Below are positions 1 through 7,835 of a DNA stretch of 64,000 nucleotides, in pieces. The translations under genes were made by a program, and so were the position numbers. The notes beneath the pieces were generated by a model. The model made no database searches and had not been told where the DNA came from. It worked only from the letters and a program-made list of their open reading frames with translations. Each line of letters begins with the position of its first letter. Position 1 is the stretch's first letter. The DNA is from JBDWFY01 sp039976075 (GTDB lineage: Bacteria > Pseudomonadota > Alphaproteobacteria > Rhizobiales > Stappiaceae), in NCBI GenBank assembly GCA_039976075.1, contig JBDWFY010000001.1:868001-932000 (forward strand), given 5' to 3'.

Positions 1-1104
1 GAACAGTTCGGAAAGAGCGTCCGTCAACCCCTCTACCGCGCCTTCAATAGCAACAATGTCATATCGGACACCCAAGGCTTTTGCACAGGCGGCAGCATCG
101 GCCAGGCTCTCTTCGCTGGTATATCGAAAGGGCAGCATGACACAGTGAACCCGCTCGGCCCCCAGCGCATCGACCGCCATTGCCGTGCAAATTGCTGAGT
201 CAATGCCTCCGGATAGTCCCAGAACAACGTTGGGAAATCCATTTTTGTTGACGTAATCCCTCAGCCCCAAAACGCAGGCGCGCCAATTCGCTTCCAGAGC
301 ATCCGGCAGAGCTGCTTTGGGCCCATCTGCGCATACCCACGTCCCGTTTTCGTCGCGCTTCCAGGCGGAGGTAGCGACGAGTTCCTCGAACTGGGGCATT
401 TGAAATGCAAGTGTGCGGTCCGCCTGCAGAGCCAGGGATCCGCCGTCAAAAACCAGTTCGTCCTGACCGCAAACCTGATTGGCATAGATGAGCGGAAGCT
501 CTGTTTCCACGACCCGAGCGATTATCACCTGCAGACGTCGTTCCGCCTTTCCCACGTGATAGGGAGATCCATTGGGAACAAGCAACAATTCTGCACCGGT
601 TTCCATCAGGCATTCGGGAACTTCCTCGCTCCAAATGTCCTCGCAGATCGGCACGCCCAGACGAATGCCGCGAAACTCGATGGGCCCGGGCATCGGGCCC
701 GGTTGAAATATGCGCTTTTCATCAAAAACACTGTAGTTGGGCAAGTCGACCTTAAACCGTTTGGCTTTGATGGACCCATCGTCCAGAAGGAAAACGCCAT
801 TGTAGAGTTTCCCTTCCTCTTCCCAGGGCGCCCCAACCAACACGGCCGGTCCGCCGTCAGCGGTGTCTTTTGCCAGTAGTTCCAGTGCCTGACGACAGGC
901 ATGAACAAAAGCCTGTTTGAGAACAAGGTCTTCGGTCGGATATCCGGACAAAAACAACTCCGGCAGAAGCAATAATTCAGCACCCTGATCGGCAGCTTCT
1001 TTTCTGGCTGCCCGGATCTTGTCACTGTTGCCTTGAATGTCGCCAACGGTGGGGTTCAGCTGACCGACAGCCAGCTTGAATGAATCTGTAATTTGCTCGA
1101 CCAT
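1..1104 (-). CDS. nadE: Glutamine-dependent NAD+ synthase, C-terminus cut by window edge
   Basis: Last step of NAD biosynthesis: deamido-NAD is amidated with ATP, the ammonia coming from glutamine. Reading the minus strand from ATG at 1104 gives one open frame to the left edge with no stop, about 368 residues. The N-terminal half is a nitrilase-type glutaminase with the expected triad: Glu49 (in LLLLPELF), Lys118 (RFKVDLPNY) and Cys154 (VPICEDIW). The synthase domain begins near residue 280 and carries the PP-loop LGLSGGIDSA at about 295-304. The usual length is 550-560 residues, so about a third of the protein lies outside the window. The two-domain form uses glutamine, unlike the short ammonia-dependent E. 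coli enzyme. It is the left-most gene and runs in the same direction as gor. Confidence 0.95.
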   Translation of the reverse strand, partial: MVEQITDSFKLAVGQLNPTVGDIQGNSDKIRAARKEAADQGAELLLLPELFLSGYPTEDLVLKQAFVHACRQALELLAKDTADGGPAVLVGAPWEEEGKLYNGVFLLDDGSIKAKRFKVDLPNYSVFDEKRIFQPGPMPGPIEFRGIRLGVPICEDIWSEEVPECLMETGAELLLVPNGSPYHVGKAERRLQVIIARVVETELPLIYANQVCGQDELVFDGGSLALQADRTLAFQMPQFEELVATSAWKRDENGTWVCADGPKAALPDALEANWRACVLGLRDYVNKNGFPNVVLGLSGGIDSAICTAMAVDALGAERVHCVMLPFRYTSEESLADAAACAKALGVRYDIVAIEGAVEGLTDALSELF

Positions 1105-1280
1105 GACGTTGGTTTAGACCGCCTTGTTTGTCGTTGCAATATTGGATCTTCCGGAATTGGCACAGAAACTTACATCTATGGAAAATAACAGATTTATTGC
1201 TTCGGCCTATCCGGACCAAAAAAATTGCCGGTATCAAATACCGGCAATTCGAATGAGCAATTCATTGAAGTTCAGCCACC

Positions 1281-2666
1281 TCACGCCGCAGCGGCAGACC
1301 GGATACGCTTTGATGGCTCACGCAGTGTGACCAGTTCCTCTGCCGCTGTCGGGTGAACTGCAACGGTTGCGTCAAAATCGGCTTTTGTTGCACCCATCTT
1401 GATGGCAATGCCCAAAACTTGCGCCAATTCACCCGCATCGTGGCCCATAACATGCACGCCAAGGACTTTGTCAGTTTCCGCATCAACGATCACTTTCATG
1501 AACGTTTTTTCGTCTCGATCCGTCAGCGTCAGTTTCATTGGGCGAAAACTGCTGCTGTAAATGTCCAGTGCTCCGAAGGAAGCCTGGGCTTCTTCTTCCG
1601 TCAGTCCAACTGTGCCGATCTCCGGCTGGGAGAACACCGCGCTGGCAATATTGCTGTGATCAACGGTCTTGGACAGATTGCCGTAGACCGTATCAGCAAA
1701 AGCGTGACCTTCCCGGATTGCAACTGGCGTGAGATTGACGCGGTTCGTCACATCGCCCACTGCATAAACACTCGAAATGTTCGTATTTGAATATTCGTCA
1801 ACGACGATAGCACCCGCATGGTCCAAATCTACGCCTGCAGCCTCCAGACCAAGATCTTCTGTGTGGGGTCTGCGGCCAATGGCGAACATGATCTGGTCGA
1901 CATTTAGGGCCTTGCCCTGTTTGGTGTGTCCGACCAATCCCTGATCCGATTTTTCAATCTGTGTAAAGACATCTTCAGTGATGACATTGATGCCCTTTTT
2001 TACAAGCTCAGCATGCAGATGTCCCCGTACATCATTATCGAACCCACGCAGAATTTCCTCTCCGCGATAAATCAGGGTTGTCTCGACACCAAGTCCGTTG
2101 AAAATACCGGCGAATTCAACAGCAATATAGCCACCACCGACGACCGCGATGCTCTTAGGCAGTTCGGTCAGATGAAATGCTTCGTTAGACGTAATGACAT
2201 GCTCGACACCCGGTAGGTCCGGATCGAGATTGGGTGTACCGCCCGTCGCAACGAGAATGCGTTCCGCCGTCACTTCTTTTCCGTCGGAAAGAAGCCGCAC
2301 ACTGTTGGGTCCGGTCAGAACCGCCCGGCTGTCAAACCGGATAACACCCGCTTTTTCCAGATTAGTACGATATATATTTTCCAACCGGCTGATCTCGCGG
2401 TCTTTGTTGGCAATCAGCACGTTCCAGTCGAATTTTCGTTCTCCAACCGTCCAGCCAAACCCTGCCGCATCTTCAAACTCTTCTTCAAATCGCGACGCAT
2501 AGACCAGCAGTTTCTTGGGGACACAACCACGAATGACACAGGTTCCACCGTAGCGGAATTCTTCAGCGATTGCGACGCGCGCACCATAGGTCGCGGCAAT
2601 ACGGGCTGCACGCACGCCACCAGATCCGGCACCTATTACGAAAAGATCATAGTCAAACGACGCCAC
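1281..2666 (-). CDS. gor: Glutathione-disulfide reductase
   Basis: Reduces glutathione disulfide with NADPH in the cytoplasm, using FAD. The 461-residue protein has an N-terminal FAD site (IGAGSGGVRAA, from residue 11), the redox-active pair Cys43/Cys48 in GGTCVIRGCVPKK, an NADPH-binding segment (VVGGGYIAVEF), the FAD motif YAVGDVTNR and the C-terminal dimer-interface HPTAAEE with the catalytic His. Length and the CVIRGC motif fit the bacterial/plant glutathione reductase group rather than lipoamide dehydrogenase (GGTCLNVGC). The start is a GTG preceded on the minus strand by an AGGAGAGG ribosome site. It lies downstream of rpiA and the DUF2059 gene in the same direction, a grouping I remember from rhizobia. 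Confidence 0.95.
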   Translation of the reverse strand: MASFDYDLFVIGAGSGGVRAARIAATYGARVAIAEEFRYGGTCVIRGCVPKKLLVYASRFEEEFEDAAGFGWTVGERKFDWNVLIANKDREISRLENIYRTNLEKAGVIRFDSRAVLTGPNSVRLLSDGKEVTAERILVATGGTPNLDPDLPGVEHVITSNEAFHLTELPKSIAVVGGGYIAVEFAGIFNGLGVETTLIYRGEEILRGFDNDVRGHLHAELVKKGINVITEDVFTQIEKSDQGLVGHTKQGKALNVDQIMFAIGRRPHTEDLGLEAAGVDLDHAGAIVVDEYSNTNISSVYAVGDVTNRVNLTPVAIREGHAFADTVYGNLSKTVDHSNIASAVFSQPEIGTVGLTEEEAQASFGALDIYSSSFRPMKLTLTDRDEKTFMKVIVDAETDKVLGVHVMGHDAGELAQVLGIAIKMGATKADFDATVAVHPTAAEELVTLREPSKRIRSAAAA

Positions 2667-2769
2667 GCCGCCTCTCCTTCATAATTTGAGAGGAATTCAG
2701 TGGGGAATTCCAAAGCCCGATCCATATGGGGTGACGTGTCTCTCGTGCAACCCCACACCAGATCAAGTC

Positions 2770-3270
2770 TTATTGACCATGTCCCTGCTTGATGAGCTCT
2801 TCGCGCAGCATCGTCACCATTTCAGTCGACAACGCATCGCGCCAGATTTTACCTTCCTGGACGCTGAGTGCGGCAATTTCCGGGCTGAGTTTGTAGAACT
2901 TCTGACCCACCGGTGAATCGTAAAAGGTCTGAATCTGTTCAAGTTCTTCGATACTGAACCGTGCCGCCCACACTTCGATAATCTTCTTATCAAGTGCCGG
3001 ACGTTTTGCAGCCAGTTTAAGAGCAATTTCATCCGCTGTCGCATTGATCACTTCGGTCAGTGCCGGGCTTGACCGAATAAACAAGGCCTTAGCCTGCTCA
3101 GACATAACTGGCAGAATATCGTCAAAGGACGCAAGACCACCACTGGTGATCACTGCGGCCCGGGCAGCATCAAGATGCTCTTTGGAATATTCCTGCGCAG
3201 TAACTGAGGATACTGAAAGGCAGCCCGCAAATGCGACGGCAGTCAGGTTGCGTATGATTGTGGTCTTCAT
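2770..3270 (-). CDS. DUF2059 domain protein, exported
   Basis: Function unknown. The 166-residue product starts with a signal peptide (MKTTIIRNLTAVAFAGC...SVTAQ, cleavage near residue 25), so it should be periplasmic. The C-terminal half has the DUF2059 pattern: FSIEELEQIQTFYDSPVGQKF. I chose ATG at 3270 because GGAGAAG lies just upstream and the signal peptide then begins properly. An in-frame ATG at 3309 would add 13 residues and overlap the rpiA stop as ATGA, so translational coupling to rpiA is likely either way. It is sandwiched between rpiA and gor. Confidence 0.85.
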   Translation of the reverse strand: MKTTIIRNLTAVAFAGCLSVSSVTAQEYSKEHLDAARAAVITSGGLASFDDILPVMSEQAKALFIRSSPALTEVINATADEIALKLAAKRPALDKKIIEVWAARFSIEELEQIQTFYDSPVGQKFYKLSPEIAALSVQEGKIWRDALSTEMVTMLREELIKQGHGQ

Positions 3271-3305
3271 GGACTTCTCCATCATCGTTCTGAAACTCTT
3301 GTTCG

Positions 3306-4001
3306 TCATCTGTTTTCCAGGATTGTCACGCCGGTCTGTCCGCAGACATAAGCTGCATCTGCCAGATCGATAAATAATCCGTTCTCAACAACACCTGGAA
3401 TTAAATTCAGTTCTGCGGCAAGTTTTCCCGCTTCTGTTATCATCTCAAGCTCGATATCCAAAATGAAATGCCCACCATCCGTCACGTACGGCTTGCCGTC
3501 GGCGGTCTTTCTTAGAATTGTATCGCCCTTATAGCTGAGGGACACAAGAAGTGCTTCCACAGCGTTTATTGTTGCGCCCAGTCCAAACGGCATCACCTCA
3601 ATTGGCAGCGGAAACCGCCCGAGGTTCGCAACCCGCTTGGATGAATCGGCAACGACCACCATTCGATTTGATGCCGCAGCAACAATCTTTTCCCGCAAAA
3701 GAGCACCCCCTCCTCCCTTGATTAACTCAAGCGCGTCGCTCAACTCATCTGCGCCATCGACGGTGAGATCGAGGACCGGCTCTTCTTCAAGACTTGTCAG
3801 TGGAATGTTCAACGACCGCGCAAGGTCTGCCGTGCGCTCAGATGTCGGAACAGCCAGAATATCCAGGCCGTTGGTAACTTTCTCACCCAAAGCCCTGGTG
3901 AAATAATCAGCCGTCGAACCGGTTCCCAGTCCAATCTTCATCCCCGTCCGCACTTCTTCCAGCGCTGCGACTGCAGCGGCCTTCTTTTCACTGTCGCTCA
4001 T
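3306..4001 (-). CDS. rpiA: Ribose-5-phosphate isomerase A
   Basis: Interconverts ribose 5-phosphate and ribulose 5-phosphate in the non-oxidative pentose phosphate pathway. The 231-residue length is standard for RpiA. Diagnostic segments are the phosphate-binding GLGTGSTADYF (about 24-34), TVDGADEL with catalytic Asp (about 80-87), KGGGGALLREKIVA (about 94-107) and the C-terminal GVVENGLFIDLAD. Its stop overlaps a possible start of the DUF2059 gene (ATGA), so the two are probably one transcript that may continue into gor. It is divergent from gph across about 490 bases. Confidence 0.96.
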   Translation of the reverse strand: MSDSEKKAAAVAALEEVRTGMKIGLGTGSTADYFTRALGEKVTNGLDILAVPTSERTADLARSLNIPLTSLEEEPVLDLTVDGADELSDALELIKGGGGALLREKIVAAASNRMVVVADSSKRVANLGRFPLPIEVMPFGLGATINAVEALLVSLSYKGDTILRKTADGKPYVTDGGHFILDIELEMITEAGKLAAELNLIPGVVENGLFIDLADAAYVCGQTGVTILENR

Positions 4002-4492
4002 AAATTGCCTGTTTGACCCAACTTCGCTGTATTTTTTCGGCTATCGTTAAACCAAAAGCCGGTTTGGTGAAGACCCATATCACCGGCTGAAGTGCGTTTA
4101 ACGGATTTCAGCTGATAATTCCAATTTATCCTGACTTCGCTGATCGGACTTTCCCGTATCACTCCGGATATCATCCGGCTCACACCGGCGGATTGTTTAC
4201 AGCAACCGGCCTGAACAAGCATCAGTTCCCCTATAGCATGATTAATCGGTGCTCTATTACGCGACTGGCCGAACCGGCAAGCGCTACCGAAACCGTTCTC
4301 CCTATCGAACACCATTCAACAGCGCGTCATTCTATGAGTCCACGAAATCGGCACAAATACGGCGGCACGGTCGTTTGAGAGCGAAAAGCGGTTGAAGACA
4401 AAGAACCTGTTGCTTCTCAGTCAAATACTTGACCTAATCGCCAACCCCGCGTACCGACCTCACCGCGACAAATTTAACCGAGGACAGGTTCG
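4002..4492. other. Gene-less interval between rpiA and gph
   Basis: 491 bases between divergent rpiA and gph. The short open frames here have no recognisable product or convincing ribosome site, and I see no tRNA cloverleaf or strong hairpin. It must hold the promoters of both flanking genes. Confidence 0.4.
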
Positions 4493-5158
4493 ATGACAGG
4501 ACTTCTGATTTTTGATCTTGATGGCACGTTGGTCGATACCGCTCCAGATCTTGTAGGCACACTGAACTGGGTTCTTCAGGAACAAGGAATTGGGACCGTA
4601 CCTCTTGAACAGGCAAGGAATTTTATCGGCCAGGGCGCACGTGCGATGCTGAAAATGGGGTTCAACACACGTGGTATCAGCCTCAGCGGTGATCAACTTG
4701 AAACGCACGTGGCGCAATTCCTCGAGCACTACCAAGCCAACATTTCCCAAAACAGCCGTCCGTTTCCCGGTGTCCTCGACGCAATGAACCGCTTTTCATC
4801 CGCGGGGTGGCAGTTGGCCGTCTGCACCAACAAACTTGAGCACCTGGCTGTGAAACTTCTGAACGAGCTGGATCTGGCCCAAAGGTTTTCGATTATTACC
4901 GGAGGCGATACGTTCGAGAAAGCAAAACCGGATCCGACACCTATACTGGGCACCATGAGTAAGCTTAACTCTTCGGCAGACGAGGCGATTATGGTGGGAG
5001 ATGCCCGGCCTGATATTGACGGCGCGCGCAACGCCGGAATCCCGTCAATTGCGGTGGATTTCGGCTACACAACCGAACCGGTGGCATCGTTAAATCCAGA
5101 TCGAATCATTTCTCATTTTGACGATCTTTGGGACAGTGTTCATAACATCCGCGCTTAA
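4493..5158 (+). CDS. gph: Phosphoglycolate phosphatase, HAD superfamily
   Basis: Hydrolyses 2-phosphoglycolate, a by-product of DNA repair and of oxygenase reactions. The 221-residue HAD phosphatase has motif I FDLDGTLVDT with nucleophile Asp8 and Asp10, motif II in CTNK (about 107-110), a motif III lysine in KAKPDP, and motif IV MVGDARPDIDGARNAG. The helical cap between motifs I and II is of the Gph/PGP type. The start ATG follows AGGACAGG at a good distance. Other HAD substrates cannot be excluded, but the position beside rpiA matches rhizobial gph. Confidence 0.88.
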   Translation: MTGLLIFDLDGTLVDTAPDLVGTLNWVLQEQGIGTVPLEQARNFIGQGARAMLKMGFNTRGISLSGDQLETHVAQFLEHYQANISQNSRPFPGVLDAMNRFSSAGWQLAVCTNKLEHLAVKLLNELDLAQRFSIITGGDTFEKAKPDPTPILGTMSKLNSSADEAIMVGDARPDIDGARNAGIPSIAVDFGYTTEPVASLNPDRIISHFDDLWDSVHNIRA

Positions 5159-5162
5159 ATTG

Positions 5163-5180
5163 AGAGTGATCAATCACTCT
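5163..5180. terminator. Short hairpin between convergent genes
   Basis: AGAGTGA/TCACTCT inverted repeat with a 4-base loop directly after gph, overlapping the stop of the convergent esterase gene. It may end transcription from both sides. There is no strong T-run, so the call is moderate. Confidence 0.4.
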
Positions 5181-6048
5181 AATTCGTTGTTCTTACTGGT
5201 AGATTCAGACCTTCAAACCAATCCAGCATCGTTCCGGCCCAACCTTCGGGAACCGCGTGACCTTTCGGAAATAGCATCAGCTCCAACGCTGTTCCCGACG
5301 TGCACCGATCCCAGGCTCGCCGCCAGAAGACACCGGTGACATCAAAGCGATCGGCTCGAAGGCCGGCGCAGCCATTTTCCTGGCGCCAAAGCTGCAATCC
5401 CTCAAATATGTCACCTTGCTGAACTGTGCCGTTTCCGAGTGGGCGGCCTTCAAGCGGCACCGTTTTATCAGTCCACCCATGCGTATGGAGCATTCTAACC
5501 GGTCCGGAACAGTCAACCGGATGAGGTCGCCAGAACCCACCACCGACCGGAGCATAGGCCGCGAAGTCATCCGCTGCCTGACAGGCGAGATACCACACAA
5601 GCGACCCGCCAATTGAGAAACCACTCAAGATGACCTTGCCACGATCAATATTGAAACGCGCCTCAGCATCCTCAAGCACACTGAGGATGTTGGCATGTTC
5701 GTCTCTGAGATTCCGCCCGCCAGGCCGAAATGACCACCCGCGTCCAAAACGGCCGGGAGGATCGATCCCCTGAGGAGCAATGACCGCATACCCTCGGCCA
5801 AGTGCCGTATCAACCATATCGCGCATTTTCAGGACTCCGGCTGCGGATCCACCGGCGCCATGAAAATGCACAAGAACCGGGATCTTGGCTTCATTTCTCA
5901 CACGCTCTGGCAGAAGAATCCGATACACACCGCTATCCACACGGCAATCGGTATGGGCAGTCCCACAGGCCTGCACCTCAGAGGGAGCAGACGACAAAAG
6001 TAAACCACCGGCGATTATCGCGGTCAGCTTCGCAATTAGAAAAGTCAT
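5179..6048 (-). CDS. Secreted polyhydroxybutyrate-depolymerase-like esterase (LpqC/COG3509 type)
   Basis: Alpha/beta hydrolase of 289 residues with an N-terminal signal peptide (about 1-27), so probably periplasmic or secreted. Visible: the oxyanion-side segment VHFHGAGGSA (about 60-69), the nucleophile elbow GFSIGGS with Ser145, HGWTDKTVP with an acid Asp near 194, and a late GHAVPEGW with the probable catalytic His. Cysteines after the signal peptide (Cys28, Cys35) and further on suggest disulfides. The family includes PHB depolymerases and feruloyl/acetylxylan-type esterases, and the substrate cannot be told from sequence alone. It is convergent with gph. Confidence 0.8.
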   Translation of the reverse strand: MTFLIAKLTAIIAGGLLLSSAPSEVQACGTAHTDCRVDSGVYRILLPERVRNEAKIPVLVHFHGAGGSAAGVLKMRDMVDTALGRGYAVIAPQGIDPPGRFGRGWSFRPGGRNLRDEHANILSVLEDAEARFNIDRGKVILSGFSIGGSLVWYLACQAADDFAAYAPVGGGFWRPHPVDCSGPVRMLHTHGWTDKTVPLEGRPLGNGTVQQGDIFEGLQLWRQENGCAGLRADRFDVTGVFWRRAWDRCTSGTALELMLFPKGHAVPEGWAGTMLDWFEGLNLPVRTTN

Positions 6049-6233
6049 TTCAATATCCCATTCTTGGTGACGCTAAATGTGCGCCACAGAGATGGGGAAA
6101 TCATTTCACGATGAATTGTAGTCGTGTTTGCCGTGGAGGTGGCAATCGGCGACCCATAAAAAATTTACGTAAATTCAATGAGTTAAATCAATTTGAGCAG
6201 TTCCAACTGCACCAGAAACGCTTCAGCGGGACG

Positions 6234-6261
6234 AAAAAAGGCATCCCGCTGGGATGCCTTT
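6234..6261 (-). terminator. Rho-independent terminator of fpr
   Basis: Perfect 11-bp stem AAAGGCATCCC / GGGATGCCTTT (6237-6247 with 6251-6261) and a 3-base loop. On the minus strand the stem is followed by a run of T from the six A at 6234-6239. It lies about 70 bases after the fpr stop. Confidence 0.85.
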
Positions 6262-6331
6262 CGATAAAAACAATATAGCAAAATCCGTTCAACCAATTCG
6301 AAGGCAACGAACTTCTATATAACAATACGGT

Positions 6332-7144
6332 CTAGCCGACGAACGCACGCTCCACGACAAACTCTGCTGGCCTGTTGTTGGCCCCTTCTGTCAAGCCGGC
6401 AGCTTCCAGCAATACCTTGGTATCTTTGATCATCTCCATGGAGCCGCATATCATTCCCCGATCCGTTTCAGGATTCAGGGGCGACAGTCCCAGATCTTTA
6501 AACAGCTTACCGTTCTCGATCAGCGTCGTGATGCGCCCTTGGCGATCAAATTCTTCTCGTGTCGCCGAGGTATAATGCGTCAGCTGCGCCTGTGCCATCT
6601 CACCAATCAAGGGATCATTCTTGGTTCGGGCCACCAGATCTTCCCCATACTTAAGTTCTGCCACTTCGCGGCAGGTGTGGGTCAGTATCAGCTCATCGAA
6701 TTTTTCATACGTTTCCGGATCTCGAATGACGCTGGCAAAAGGCGCAATACCTGTCCCGGTAGAAAACATATAGAGCCTCTTGCCGGGGACAAGCGCGTCA
6801 TTGACCAGCGTTCCAGTGGATTTTTTCTTCATTAAAACCCTGTCACCAACCTGGATCTTCTGCAGATGCGATGTAAGTGGACCATCGGGAACCTTGATGG
6901 AGAAAAATTCCAACTCTTCGTCCCAGCTCGGGCTGGCGATCGAATAAGCCCTGTAGATAGGCTTGCCATTGATCATCAGACCGATCATGACGAATTCGCC
7001 CGAACGAAATCGAAAACTCGTCGGCCGGGTAATTCTGAATTTGAACAGCTGGTCTGTGTAATGCTGTACTTCGGTAACTGTCTCCGCGAACACATTCGCA
7101 GGAACTGCATCAAGCAATTCATCACCTTGCATGACAATCGTCAT
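6332..7144 (-). CDS. fpr: Ferredoxin/flavodoxin--NADP+ reductase
   Basis: FAD enzyme passing electrons between NADP(H) and ferredoxin or flavodoxin in the cytoplasm, in bacteria often for Fe-S assembly and oxidative stress. Seen: FAD-binding RAYSIASP, the segment FFSIKVPDGPLTSHL, NADP-binding STGTGIAPFASVIRDPETYEKFD, CGSMEMI and the C-terminal FVVERAFVG ending on a small residue as in the subclass with extended FAD. From ATG at 7144 the protein has 270 residues. A GTG four codons upstream (7156) is possible, but GGAG sits better for the ATG. A strong terminator follows, so it is probably monocistronic. Confidence 0.92.
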   Translation of the reverse strand: MTIVMQGDELLDAVPANVFAETVTEVQHYTDQLFKFRITRPTSFRFRSGEFVMIGLMINGKPIYRAYSIASPSWDEELEFFSIKVPDGPLTSHLQKIQVGDRVLMKKKSTGTLVNDALVPGKRLYMFSTGTGIAPFASVIRDPETYEKFDELILTHTCREVAELKYGEDLVARTKNDPLIGEMAQAQLTHYTSATREEFDRQGRITTLIENGKLFKDLGLSPLNPETDRGMICGSMEMIKDTKVLLEAAGLTEGANNRPAEFVVERAFVG

Positions 7145-7156
7145 ATATCTAGCCAC

Positions 7157-7835
7157 TCCGCAATCGGATTACTGACAATCAATTCATCGTCTATGTAAAC
7201 CACACAGTACAGGTTTCCAATAGATTTTCATATGTACACAAATGAAAAAAAGTGCCTAATATTGTCGCATGCCTGAAAATAAATTTTGAGTTTAAAGTCC
7301 AAATTAGAATGGGGATCAATTCGCAAGCCAACCGCTCCTGTTGCCATGAATTGACGCGGTCGACCACCCTCTGGCAGTGGCCATTCGAACCAATACTGCT
7401 GCACCCTCCCTACCCTCAATCACCGCGCCTGGAGCGTATCGGGGAAAACTTGAAGTACCCACGCGACAAGGATACGGGCAAAAACAAACACTTGCAGCAA
7501 TTCGCATGACCGACGCAATCGAAAGATGGTCTCCAAACCTCTGAATTCGTTCGTTTTGAATAGTCATGTAGGCAAACTTATCAGTGCGAATACATTCGCA
7601 ATAATCAATTCGAAATAAATCGAATGTAATAATCAATATTTATTCGAAAATATCTATATTTAAAACTGCAACAATAGAATTTACCTTTAAGTTACTTAAA
7701 CAAAAGAGCCATTCTGATTTTATGAAGCAAATTTTAATATTTTTCGATCTATAAACAGGTCTAGTTTCCCTGCGCATTGGTGCGGATACAACCGCCGCAT
7801 GTTTCGCGCACCAGCCTGTGCAAGGTAAAATACTC
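7157..7835. other. Gene-less interval, AT-rich on the right; control region of the rpf-like operon
   Basis: About 680 bases between divergent fpr and the REC-PAS-GGDEF-EAL gene. It holds one dispersed repeat (7431-7510). From roughly 7590 to 7760 it is markedly A/T-rich with many TATT and TTTA steps, unlike the coding surroundings. A minus-strand open frame of about 106 codons (7316-7636) crosses the repeat and looks non-coding. Confidence 0.5.
7431..7510 (+). repeat. Dispersed intergenic repeat, copy A
   Basis: Starts GGAGCGTATC, then an arm ending AAGGATACGGGCAAAAAC, then AAACACTTGCAGCA. The same order of blocks is found at 23109-23171 and, inverted, at 63884-63992. Inner arms GCGTATC and GGATACG are inverted repeats. 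It resembles, from memory, the common intergenic repeat of Brucella and other Hyphomicrobiales. Confidence 0.65.

Noticed and set aside
606..1046. Broken or frameshifted gene at the left edge
   Set aside because: Several short minus-strand frames here are shadows. The nadE frame from 1104 is continuous to the window edge with all catalytic residues in order.
3998..4315. 105-codon minus-strand frame upstream of rpiA
   Set aside because: No recognisable domain and no convincing ribosome site. Treated as intergenic.
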